A stretch of DNA of 15,320 bases. Origin: Cloacimonetes bacterium UBA5835. GTDB taxonomy: Bacteria; Cloacimonadota; Cloacimonadia; Cloacimonadales; Cloacimonadaceae. The position numbers and the translations under genes are program-made. Positions 1-7,148 of the stretch are shown here, one piece after another. The stretch covers positions 30,816 through 46,135 of the forward strand of contig DJGX01000011.1 of NCBI GenBank assembly GCA_002432865.1, given 5' to 3'. The notes under the pieces were generated by a model that did not search any database, had not been told where the DNA came from, and saw only the letters and a list, made by a program, of their open reading frames with translations. Numbering within the stretch: the first letter of the stretch is position 1; every line of letters begins with the position of its first letter.

Positions 1-62
1 CGGAACTTTAAAGAAGAAATCCTTTTTTCTAAAGAGAAATCCTTTAAATCCTAAAATCCTTA

Positions 63-139
63 AATCCTCGTTTCTAAAATCCAATCCTAAAATCCTCGTT
101 TCGAAAATCCAATCCTAAAATCCTTGTTTCTAAAACCAA
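63..139. repeat. 28-bp tandem repeat, about 2.8 copies
   Basis: Positions 63-90 and 91-118 are the same 28-bp unit apart from one base (T75 versus G103). A third, partial copy begins at 119 and decays after about 21 bases. Each unit contains two AATCC blocks flanking a CGTTTC core. Degenerate AATCC blocks continue upstream to about position 18. There are no unrelated spacers between copies, so this is a simple tandem array and not a CRISPR. Confidence 0.85.
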
Positions 140-178
140 GTCTGTCATCCCGCTTTAATAGCGTCACTTTTTTTAAAT

Positions 179-206
179 TTGCATTAGCAAAAAAATTGAG
201 TATCAT
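179..206 (+). promoter_or_regulatory. Possible promoter for the gene at 243
   Basis: TTGCAT at 179-184 and TATCAT at 201-206 are separated by 16 bases and resemble sigma-70 -35 and -10 boxes. An alternative -10 is TAAAAT at 211-216. The region is so AT-rich that chance matches are expected. It is listed because it is the only plausible promoter before the first plus-strand gene. Confidence 0.3.
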
Positions 207-232
207 ATATTAAAATGCTGCTTACTCTTCAC

Positions 233-242
233 GAGGTGAAAA
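233..242 (+). promoter_or_regulatory. Ribosome binding site GAGGTG before the ATG at 243
   Basis: GAGGTG at 233-238 is four bases upstream of the ATG at 243. It supports that start, which also begins directly with a signal peptide. Confidence 0.7.
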
Positions 243-2210
243 ATGAAACGACTTTCCCTTATTTTTGCAGTCCTTATCTTATTTATCAGCTTAAATGCTC
301 AGTTCAGCAATTCTGCTTCTACGCCAACTTTATTTGCTGGTGGAACAGGAGAACAGGTTATCCCTAAAATAGCAATTTGTAATAATGGCAATATCTATCT
401 TGCCCGTTTTGACAATGCCAATGGCGGTTATCAGGTCTGGTTGCAATATATGGATGCTGCCGGTAATCTTTTGTGGCAAAATCCCCAAGGAATTTTAGTC
501 AGCAGTTTTCCCCAGATGACTTGGCTAACGGAATGGGATTTAGATGTTGATAATTTGGGTAATGCCTGGCTTACTTTTCAGGACATTCGTACTGCGGAAG
601 TTAATAATGTAATGCTTTATAAAGTGGATGCCAGTGGTAATATCTTACTTTCGGATAGTGGCCTTGCTCTTTCCTCTGATACTTCCACGGATTTTAGTAA
701 TATGAGTCCTCTTCTTATGTGTCATTCCAGTGGTGATGTTTATGTTGCCTGGCAAAGAATGTCTACAACAACGGAAATTCACTTACAAAAAATATCTTCA
801 ACTGGAGATATTTATTGGGGAGTAAACGGTCTTGTTTTTGCGGAAGATGCCGTTCAATATACCTGGCCCCAATTACTGGATTCTGGGGATGGTAATTTAC
901 TGCTGAAATATTATGTGGACAGCGGTCCTTTTTGGGCTCCCAATCGTCAGGTTTTCGTAACCAAACTTACTCCCGATGGAACACCCCTTTGGAATGCCTC
1001 CATCAATACAGTGGGTGGCTTAACTGCTTGGGAACAGATAATACCTTATGTTTCAGATGGAAACGGAGGAGCGGTTCTTGCTTGGTATGATGATCGGAAT
1101 AATGATATGATAAATGAGGTCTATATGGCAAGGGTAAATTCTGCCGGAACCATTACCACTCCCGAAAACGGAGCTCTTATTTCCAATGATACTTTCAATC
1201 AGCAATATTATCCCAAACTGGCTGTTGATTCTGAACACGGTTATGTTTATGCTTGGTTTCGTACTACCGATCCTGATCAAAATAATGTAGGACTTGCCAG
1301 ACAGCTTATGGATTTTTCGGGAAACCGTCTTTGGGGCGATAATGGAGTTCAGATAATTGATCAAGGCACTTTATATCCCGATCCCATTGCTGCTTATTTT
1401 TATCAGGATACAGCATATTGTTATTATTCTTTGGCAGCAAGCCCGGGAGATGCTAATAACGAGCATTTGAAAGTTAATGCCATTAGAAGTGATCAAAGCA
1501 GTCCCTGGTCTGCCGATGTTTTTCTTGATTCCTCCGGAAGTTCCAAATTGCATTATGATTTAGGTGTTTCCAATCAGGGCTGGAGCGTGCTTGCTTACGA
1601 AGAAGGTAATAACTATGATATTTATGCGATGCGGATAAATCCCGATGGCACTTTGGGAAGTGCATATTATCCTGCTCCTCAATCCCTTGCAGGTTATGTA
1701 GATAATCAGGGAATCGTCTATTTAAATTGGCAAGCGCCTTCCCTTGCGCCAAGCCAATATCAGGTCTATATGAACGATGCCTTAATTTTAACTATTTCTG
1801 CAGATTTAACCAATTGCTCCATTCCCGATTTGGAAGCGGGAAATTACTCTTTTTATGTGTGTGCCGTGTATCCGCCAGACCATATATCGTTACCCTCCAA
1901 TACCATTAATTTAACTGTTCTTCCGGAAGCGGTGGAAGATGGAACTCAAAATCCTGCCATTCCGCAACTGGCAGTTAATCCCAATCCGTTCAAAAACAAT
2001 CTCACCATCAGTTACTGGCAGGATAAATCCCCTGCCCAATTAACTATTTATAATCTGCGTGGACAAAAGATTTATGAACAGAGCTTTGCGGGTGGACAAA
2101 ACAGTTTCGTTGCCCATAATTTACACTTGGATTTGCCTAATGGAGTTTATCTTTTTAGCTTAGTTATAAAGGGAGAGCGTCTTCAGAAGAAAGTTTCAGT
2201 CATCAAATAA
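243..2210 (+). CDS. Secreted beta-propeller-like protein with FN3 domain and T9SS sorting domain
   Basis: A 655-residue exported protein of unknown specific function. Residues 1-19 form a signal peptide (KR, hydrophobic core, then LNA). Residues about 41-475 contain eight repeats, each ending in a G-x-x-x-W/x-x-x-x-G-type turn. These turns begin near residues 74, 132, 188, 246, 302, 360, 419 and 469, giving a period of about 57 residues, which suggests a beta-propeller or similar closed beta fold. Residues about 478-560 resemble a fibronectin type III domain. Residues about 575-655 form a Por/type IX secretion C-terminal sorting domain: NPNPF, then TIYNLRGQKI, then NGVYLFSL, ending in KKVSVIK. 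By family knowledge such proteins cross the outer membrane by T9SS and are attached to or released from the cell surface. No catalytic motif is visible, so binding or structure is more likely than catalysis. GAGGTG supports the start. An inverted repeat separates it from the next gene. Confidence 0.88.
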   Translation: MKRLSLIFAVLILFISLNAQFSNSASTPTLFAGGTGEQVIPKIAICNNGNIYLARFDNANGGYQVWLQYMDAAGNLLWQNPQGILVSSFPQMTWLTEWDLDVDNLGNAWLTFQDIRTAEVNNVMLYKVDASGNILLSDSGLALSSDTSTDFSNMSPLLMCHSSGDVYVAWQRMSTTTEIHLQKISSTGDIYWGVNGLVFAEDAVQYTWPQLLDSGDGNLLLKYYVDSGPFWAPNRQVFVTKLTPDGTPLWNASINTVGGLTAWEQIIPYVSDGNGGAVLAWYDDRNNDMINEVYMARVNSAGTITTPENGALISNDTFNQQYYPKLAVDSEHGYVYAWFRTTDPDQNNVGLARQLMDFSGNRLWGDNGVQIIDQGTLYPDPIAAYFYQDTAYCYYSLAASPGDANNEHLKVNAIRSDQSSPWSADVFLDSSGSSKLHYDLGVSNQGWSVLAYEEGNNYDIYAMRINPDGTLGSAYYPAPQSLAGYVDNQGIVYLNWQAPSLAPSQYQVYMNDALILTISADLTNCSIPDLEAGNYSFYVCAVYPPDHISLPSNTINLTVLPEAVEDGTQNPAIPQLAVNPNPFKNNLTISYWQDKSPAQLTIYNLRGQKIYEQSFAGGQNSFVAHNLHLDLPNGVYLFSLVIKGERLQKKVSVIK

Positions 2211-2277
2211 GAAACTAAAAACAAAGAACAATATAGAATAATGAAAAGAGGACAAACTGAATGGTGAGCTGATTTTC

Positions 2278-2314
2278 GAAGTGTTAAAGCAACATAAATG
2301 AGCTTTAACACTTC
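2278..2314. repeat. Perfect 13-bp inverted repeat between the two secreted-protein genes
   Basis: GAAGTGTTAAAGC at 2278-2290 is the exact reverse complement of 2302-2314, with an 11-base loop (AACATAAATGA). It could be a terminator for the first gene, an attenuator, or an operator for the second. The downstream T content (TTCTATGTTT) is weak for a Rho-independent terminator. The ATG at 2298, which would give the longest reading frame of the next gene, lies inside the loop. Confidence 0.85.
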
Positions 2315-2354
2315 TTCTATGTTTATAGAGAGTATTAATAATATGGAAAGTAGA

Positions 2355-4349
2355 ATGGTTTTAAGATCTGTAATGAGATTGAGTGCTATTATCGTGTATC
2401 TTTTGCTGTTTGCTTCGCTGAATGCTGAGGTAATTACCATCGGCTATGATAATTATCTGAATCAAGGTCTCCCAATTGAGCCGGTAGCGAGATTTACTTA
2501 TTCGCAGCAGTTATTTTTGCCTTCCGAAATAGGCTGTTCTGGATTAATCGCTTCTGTTGCTTTTCAATATAATGTTGTCAGTAACCTTTTTTATAATGGG
2601 AATAAGAACTGGAAAATATGGATGGGTCATACTTCCCTTGCAGAATTAGAGACCTGGATTCCGGTTAACGAAATGCAGGTTGTTTTTGATAATATTATTC
2701 CAGAAAGTGCTTTTACTAATGGTTTGCCGGGGACTGGATGGCTGATTATAAATTTGGAAGAGCCCTTTTATTACAATGGAATGGATGCGTTAATTATTAG
2801 TGTGGATGAAAACAGTTTCGATTCCGGAAGCACTACTGATGATTTTTTTTGTAGTTTTTGTCCCTATCATTATGCTATCCAATATCTGCATAATACGATA
2901 AATCCAGACCCAAATGCTCCTCCGGAAACAGGCTGGACGCTAAAAAACTACCGTAGTAACATACAGCTTTTTATTGAAGCTCAATATTATGCTCCCATTC
3001 AACCTTTTCCTGCAGATGGAGCTGTAAATATAGCTTTAGATACAAATCTATCCTGGGTTAGTAGCTGTTCAAGTTTTTCTCTTTTTTTAGGTACGCATCC
3101 TGATTCTTTAATTCAGGTTATAAATCACACACCTAATAATTACTGGCAACCGGATAATCCGTTTCTGTATCATAAAACCTATTACTGGCAGGTAATCGGT
3201 TATACTAATGAAATAGAATACCCTTCGGCGGTATGGATTTTTTCAACCATAACGGAACAAATATCTCCACCCCAAAATTTAACAGGAGTTTATAATGGTT
3301 ATGCTGCTGAGTTAAACTGGAATCCACCCCAAACTAATAATCAACATCATTATAGATTATATCGAAATGCCTCTTTTTATGCAACTACTACCAATTCAAG
3401 CTATTGCGATGATCATATTCAAGCCGGACAAAGCTACTATTACTATGTTACGGCAGTAAGCAATTCAGGAGAGGAAAGCTATCCTTCCAATCTGATAACT
3501 GTTACTATTCCTTCTCAGGAAACGGAGCAAATATTGTTTCAGGGCTTTGAAAATATACCTGCTTTTACGGAAGATATTATTTCCTGGCAGAATTGGGATT
3601 TGGATGGCAACGCCACTTCCGAGTGGGAAGGTATTTCTTACCCAAACGAGACAAATCCTTTAGGTTGGCTTTGTTTTGAGCCACTTGCTACAAATCCACC
3701 ATTGCATAATCATCCGCCCTATGCTGGAAATAAAATGTTGGCTTCAATTTGTGCTATTCCACCGCCGAATAATGACTGGCTAATTTCTCCGGCGATACAT
3801 TTGGGAACTAATTCCCGCCTGAATTTTGTGGCAAGATCCGCTTTTGCCAATTTTGGCTTGGAACGGCTATGTGTATTAATTTCCAATACCACAAGCGAGA
3901 TTCATTCCTTTACTACCTTGAATTCTGGTTCATACATCTCAGTTCCGGTGCAGTGGACAAATTATGAATACGATTTATCTGCTTGGGATGGACAACGCAT
4001 TTTTCTTGCTTGGCGTTGCCTTTCTGTTGATGCAATGGCTCTATTTTTAGATAACATAGAAGTGTATAGTAATTCAGGATGGGTTTCTAATCTGGATATC
4101 CTTGCCCCCCAAACGACAATTAAATCTTATCCTAATCCCTGTAAAGGAACCTTTATCCTGGAAAGTAATATTACTGACGCTTTTAATTTGGAAATTTATA
4201 ACCTGAAAGGACAATGCCTGTATAAAGAAAGAGGATTAAAAAGCTTTGATAGTAAAAGAATGAATAGCGATTTGGCTAATGGTATCTATGTGCTGAAAAT
4301 TTCACAAGGCGGAAAAGTGATTACTATTAAGCAGACAGTGGTTAAATGA
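2355..4349 (+). CDS. Secreted multidomain protein: FN3 repeats, cleaved-adhesin-like domain, T9SS sorting domain
   Basis: A surface or secreted protein of unknown ligand, 664 residues from the chosen start. Residues 1-24 are a signal peptide (core AIIVYLLLFASLNA, cleaved before EV). Residues about 25-209 form a beta-sandwich-like region with WKIWMGHTS and PFYYNGMDALIISVDE, a type common in secreted FCB-group proteins. Two FN3-like domains follow, about 213-300 and 304-387. Residues about 391-573 resemble the cleaved-adhesin/choice-of-anchor-J jelly roll (FQGFEN, NNDWLISPAI, WTNYEYDLSAW, LFLDNIEV). Residues about 583-664 are a type IX sorting domain (YPNPCKG, LEIYNLKGQ, NGIYVLKI). The frame is open back to an ATG at 2298, but that codon lies in a hairpin loop, has no Shine-Dalgarno and would put 25 extra residues before the signal peptide. 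The ATGs at 2355 (preceded by GGAAAG) and 2373 both fit a signal peptide. No catalytic motif is seen, so adhesion is an inference. Confidence 0.85.
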   Translation: MVLRSVMRLSAIIVYLLLFASLNAEVITIGYDNYLNQGLPIEPVARFTYSQQLFLPSEIGCSGLIASVAFQYNVVSNLFYNGNKNWKIWMGHTSLAELETWIPVNEMQVVFDNIIPESAFTNGLPGTGWLIINLEEPFYYNGMDALIISVDENSFDSGSTTDDFFCSFCPYHYAIQYLHNTINPDPNAPPETGWTLKNYRSNIQLFIEAQYYAPIQPFPADGAVNIALDTNLSWVSSCSSFSLFLGTHPDSLIQVINHTPNNYWQPDNPFLYHKTYYWQVIGYTNEIEYPSAVWIFSTITEQISPPQNLTGVYNGYAAELNWNPPQTNNQHHYRLYRNASFYATTTNSSYCDDHIQAGQSYYYYVTAVSNSGEESYPSNLITVTIPSQETEQILFQGFENIPAFTEDIISWQNWDLDGNATSEWEGISYPNETNPLGWLCFEPLATNPPLHNHPPYAGNKMLASICAIPPPNNDWLISPAIHLGTNSRLNFVARSAFANFGLERLCVLISNTTSEIHSFTTLNSGSYISVPVQWTNYEYDLSAWDGQRIFLAWRCLSVDAMALFLDNIEVYSNSGWVSNLDILAPQTTIKSYPNPCKGTFILESNITDAFNLEIYNLKGQCLYKERGLKSFDSKRMNSDLANGIYVLKISQGGKVITIKQTVVK

Positions 4350-4424
4350 GAAAAAAGGTAATCATCTCAGGTAACGCTGATTGAATTTTAAACCTCTGAA
4401 ATCACTGCTGAATAATTATTTATA

Positions 4425-4479
4425 CAGGATATTCCATATCCTGGAAACCAGATAAATTCTCGCTTTATTCGCTATCTGG
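4425..4479. terminator. Two stem-loops in the convergent intergenic region
   Basis: CAGGATA (4425-4431) pairs with TATCCTG (4437-4443) around a 5-base loop. CCAGATA (4448-4454) pairs with TATCTGG (4473-4479) around an 18-base loop. They lie between the convergent gene ends at 4349 and 4511, where a bidirectional terminator would be expected. Neither has a clean T tract on either strand, so the terminator role is inferred from position. Nothing else is seen between 4350 and 4510. Confidence 0.4.
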
Positions 4480-4510
4480 CTTGATTTTAAATTATAATCC
4501 TGTTCCCGCT

Positions 4511-5482
4511 TTATAGTTCGCCTATATCACTTTTCTTCGGTTTCAAAAACAGGTAGGCAATCAAATATAAAACAGCCCAGGCAAACATAAAGCCCAGAAT
4601 TCTTCCGGGTTGGGGACGGCTGATCAGTTGAAATAGGACAAACTGTCTGTTTTTTGCCTGATAGTTATAAATATAGGGAGTAAAGACAGAATCGGGAGTG
4701 GCAGAATTCACTTCTTCCAAAAGCTTGGTAAGTTCCAGATGTTCACTGCGTTTATTTTTATAGTGATATTTATCATCCAGCCAGTTATGTTTTGCCAGTT
4801 CAGGTAATTTTGCCTGCAGAGCGATGACTCCTTGCTGAAAGAGGTTTTGTGACAAGCTATCATCAACCAATTTATGATATTCAGATAGATTTATCAAGGT
4901 TTTCAGCATTCCGGAAAGCGAATAAGGTTCAGTTGGAAATTCTTGAAACCAGATTCCACCATTTTTATTGTAAAAGCTCAGCGAACCTTTTTCTGGCTGA
5001 AGGTTATACAGCATTTGTCTGGCCTTTAAAAATGTTTCTGGACTGCGTAAATAACCTGCTCTTTGAGTCAAAGCAAGCATTGTTGCACTATTACTGGCAG
5101 AACTGAACCAAGGTTTCTTTATTCCAGCTTTGAGGTAATCGAAATTATTAGGTATATTTCCATTAGCGTCCAGATTTTCTTCCAACCATTCACCATAAAA
5201 TAGAAAAGCATTTTTACGAGTTTCTTCTATGCGGGTTTTATAAAATAGGGAGGACTTTGAGGCAATTAGTTCTGGATCATAAACTTTTCCTGCAGAAGGA
5301 TAATAACGCATCGGAACGCCGTTTTTATCCATAGTGGATACTTCCATAAAACTTGTACCAAATATACTTAAACAGGTCTTTCCCCAAAAATCGGCAAGAT
5401 GGGGTTCGGCTGCTTGCCAAATTGATACAGCAAAAATAAGACCTATGAATAATGAGAGCAAGTGGTATTTAAATTTTTTCAT
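4511..5482 (-). CDS. Membrane-anchored D-glucuronyl C5-epimerase-like protein
   Basis: A 323-residue protein similar to the C-terminal catalytic domain of D-glucuronyl C5-epimerases, which convert glucuronate to iduronate within polysaccharides. Residues 6-24 are a hydrophobic signal anchor and about 294-313 a second transmembrane helix with a KPKK tail, so the domain between them should face the periplasm. Family-like blocks in order are NGVPMRYYPSAGKVYDP (54-70), PWFSSASNSA (124-133), QRAGYLRSPETFLKA (140-154), GGIWFQEFP (175-183), then LFQQGVIALQAKLPEL (214-229). As I recall them, the family equivalents are W-Y-S-A-M-A-Q-G, W-Y-E-E-Y-P and L-N-G. Here MAQG, the following Tyr, and NG are changed (SNSA, Phe126, Ser190-Gly191), so activity is uncertain. 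The start is supported by AAGGGAAAG just upstream. It is co-directional with znuB, 135 nt downstream of it, across three GC-rich repeats. Fold assignment is fairly sure; reaction is not. Confidence 0.65.
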   Translation of the reverse strand: MKKFKYHLLSLFIGLIFAVSIWQAAEPHLADFWGKTCLSIFGTSFMEVSTMDKNGVPMRYYPSAGKVYDPELIASKSSLFYKTRIEETRKNAFLFYGEWLEENLDANGNIPNNFDYLKAGIKKPWFSSASNSATMLALTQRAGYLRSPETFLKARQMLYNLQPEKGSLSFYNKNGGIWFQEFPTEPYSLSGMLKTLINLSEYHKLVDDSLSQNLFQQGVIALQAKLPELAKHNWLDDKYHYKNKRSEHLELTKLLEEVNSATPDSVFTPYIYNYQAKNRQFVLFQLISRPQPGRILGFMFAWAVLYLIAYLFLKPKKSDIGEL

Positions 5483-5494
5483 CTTTCCCTTCTT

Positions 5495-5594
5495 GCGGCG
5501 GATCGGCGTCCTCCGGCCACACTTTTTTTTGCGGCGGAACGGCGTCCGCCGGCTACACTTTTTTTGCGGCGGAACGGCGTCCTCCGGCTACACT
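5495..5594. repeat. Three-copy GC-rich tandem repeat (about 36 bp) with internal hairpins
   Basis: Units start at 5495, 5531 and 5566 (36, 35 and about 29 bases). Each reads GCGGCGG-A/T-CGGCGTCC, then CCGGC, then CACT with a T run. The middle unit holds a perfect inverted repeat, GGCGGA (5533-5538) and TCCGCC (5545-5550), with a 6-base loop; the outer units have one mismatch in the stem. The block is strikingly GC-rich against the AT-rich surroundings. It lies between the znuB stop and the start of the epimerase-like gene, and its left end runs almost into that gene's Shine-Dalgarno. No spacers are present, so it is not a CRISPR. Confidence 0.88.
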
Positions 5595-5617
5595 AAATTT
5601 CATTTGATTTATCAATC

Positions 5618-6406
5618 TCAATGCGCCGGATAAAGTAAAGAGAGAAAGTATAGTATTGCCTCAAAGACAACAATACTTGCTCCCGTAGGTAAATTAAACT
5701 GAAAACTTAAATAAAATCCAATAACAGCAGATATAATCGCCACCAAAACAGAGATAACAATAGCTCGAGAAAGCCGATGGACAAAATTAAAGGCAATTAC
5801 AGCCGGCAAAATAAGCTGAGCGGTTACCAAAATTATCCCTGCGCTTTTCACATTAATTACGATATTGGCAGCTAAAAGCAACATAAAGATCAGGTTCACC
5901 ATATCGGTCTTAATTCTATAGACCTTAGCCATCGTATGATTGTAAGTTAAGTAAAACAGTTCCTTATAGAAAAAACAAACAAAAGCAATATTTACAAGAG
6001 ACAACACTGTCAGGGAAATTATCTCGCTTTTGGTAACCAGTAACACATTTCCAAAGAGATAGCTGGCAAGGTCAAATCTATAATTTTTAGAAAGCGATAT
6101 CAAGATAATACCCAAAGCCATACTTAAGGACAGAAATATTGTTATCGTATTAGATTCCTGTATATTATGCCTTTTTGCCAACGAAGTGATTCCCCAAGCA
6201 ATCAACATTACAAAAATCAGGGTGGTAAGCGTTAAATTCAATCCTGCCAAAACAGCCAAAGCAATTCCTGCAAAAGCAATATGCGAAAGGGCTTCTCCCA
6301 AATAGGATATTCGCCTTAAAGTTACAAATGGAGCGAAAGTAGCTAAGGATAAACCTGAAAGCACTGCACCCAAAAAAGCATAAACTAAAAATGAATAGCT
6401 GAACAT
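5618..6406 (-). CDS. znuB: Zinc/manganese ABC transporter, inner-membrane permease (ABC-3 family)
   Basis: The 262-residue permease of a cluster C (ABC-3 family) metal importer. It forms the membrane channel through which the ZnuA-delivered ion passes, driven by ZnuC. Residues 7-31 begin the first hydrophobic segments, followed by the family motif LRRISYLGEALSHIAFAG (30-47), and about seven or eight further hydrophobic helices up to residue 258. The penultimate loop has LPTGASIVVFEA (239-250), which matches the conserved P-x-G-A-x-I-V block near the family's C-terminus. Length is normal for ZnuB/TroC/MntB permeases. The start lies 5 nt after the znuC stop, with AAGGA a little far upstream, which suggests translational coupling. 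It ends 135 nt before the epimerase-like gene. Family assignment is very secure; zinc rather than manganese rests mainly on the partner binding protein. Confidence 0.95.
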   Translation of the reverse strand: MFSYSFLVYAFLGAVLSGLSLATFAPFVTLRRISYLGEALSHIAFAGIALAVLAGLNLTLTTLIFVMLIAWGITSLAKRHNIQESNTITIFLSLSMALGIILISLSKNYRFDLASYLFGNVLLVTKSEIISLTVLSLVNIAFVCFFYKELFYLTYNHTMAKVYRIKTDMVNLIFMLLLAANIVINVKSAGIILVTAQLILPAVIAFNFVHRLSRAIVISVLVAIISAVIGFYLSFQFNLPTGASIVVFEAILYFLSLLYPAH

Positions 6407-6411
6407 CGTTA

Positions 6412-7140
6412 TTAATAGTCCTTTTCAATAATCCGTAAGCTATCGCCAAAGGTTTTATGAATTACATCAGCATCAATAAGTTCAGTTTGATTATGACAAT
6501 GCAAACGCCGATTCAGGCAAACCAGGAAACTGCAATATTTGGAAAGGGTAGTTAAATCGTGAGAGATAGTAATAATTGTTTTACCTTCGTTATTAAGTTC
6601 TTTTAACAGAGAAAAAAAACTCTCTACAGAGGGACGGTCTAAACTTGCTTCCGGTTCATCCAGAATAAGGTATTTACTATTAGTAACCAAGGCACGCGCT
6701 AAGAATACTCTTTGCAATTCACCTCCAGAGAGTTTTCCAATTAGTTCTTGTTCCAAATGAGCCACTCCGGTTTGTTGCAGTGCATCTTTTGCCAGTTGTT
6801 TATGTTTTCTTTTAAAACGAGCTCCCAAAGGAAGTTGTCCTGCCAAACCCATTAAAACGATATCTAAAGCGGTTGCAGGGAAGGAATTATCAAATTCTTC
6901 ATATTGAGGAAGGTAGCCGATAGTGTTATTTTTTAACCAGTTATAGTGTTCTATCCCATCAATTAAGATGCTGCCCGTTTGCAATTCCAACAAACCTAAG
7001 ATCAATTTTATTAAAGTGGATTTTCCAGCTCCGTTGGGTCCAATCACAGCAACAAATTCACCATCGGCAAGCTCCAGAAAGATGTCTTCCAGAATTACTT
7101 TTCCGTTTATTTTATATTGTAGGTTCTTAATTTGGATCAT
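6412..7140 (-). CDS. znuC: Zinc/manganese ABC transporter, ATP-binding protein
   Basis: The 242-residue cytoplasmic ATPase of the metal importer; it dimerises and powers the ZnuB permease. All nucleotide-binding motifs are intact: Walker A GPNGAGKST (34-42), Q-loop Gln79 in YLPQYE, signature LSGGELQR (137-144), Walker B YLILDEP (157-163) and the switch His194 in ISHDL. The stretch DNSFPATALDIVLMGL (84-99) is typical of the metal-importer ATPase subfamily. The ATG follows the znuA stop by 8 nt, and znuB follows after 5 nt, so the three genes should form one transcript. No strong Shine-Dalgarno precedes the start, which fits translational coupling to znuA. The sequence gives no sign of truncation or frameshift. 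Confidence 0.96.
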   Translation of the reverse strand: MIQIKNLQYKINGKVILEDIFLELADGEFVAVIGPNGAGKSTLIKLILGLLELQTGSILIDGIEHYNWLKNNTIGYLPQYEEFDNSFPATALDIVLMGLAGQLPLGARFKRKHKQLAKDALQQTGVAHLEQELIGKLSGGELQRVFLARALVTNSKYLILDEPEASLDRPSVESFFSLLKELNNEGKTIITISHDLTTLSKYCSFLVCLNRRLHCHNQTELIDADVIHKTFGDSLRIIEKDY

Positions 7141-7148
7141 TCCGGCTG

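Larger units (their letters stand above)
1..242. other. Left-flank non-coding region with AATCC-rich repeats
   Basis: No credible gene is seen on either strand here. The first 140 bases are low-complexity and dominated by the pentamer AATCC separated by A/T runs. The rest is AT-rich and carries the presumed promoter and ribosome binding site of the gene that begins at 243. A short hairpin (CGCT at 151-154, AGCG at 160-163) followed by a run of seven T residues (168-174) is too weak to call a terminator. Confidence 0.7.

Noticed and set aside
151..174. Rho-independent terminator (CGCT/AGCG hairpin followed by seven T residues)
   Set aside because: The stem is only four base pairs and is separated from the T run by four bases, which is too weak to support a call.
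1053..1752. Minus-strand frames opposite the first secreted-protein gene
   Set aside because: They are antisense to a gene with a clear signal peptide, repeats and sorting domain, and show no domain features of their own.
2241..2267. Tiny open frame MKRGQTEW between the two secreted-protein genes
   Set aside because: Eight codons with no Shine-Dalgarno; such short frames are expected by chance in this composition.
5495..5594. Possible CRISPR array
   Set aside because: The units are directly adjacent and separated only by T runs. There are no unique spacers and no cas genes nearby.
5334..5633. 99-residue plus-strand frame through the GC-rich repeats, with an LRR-like look
   Set aside because: The repeated peptide comes from translating the three tandem DNA repeats, and the 5' half is antisense to the epimerase-like gene.
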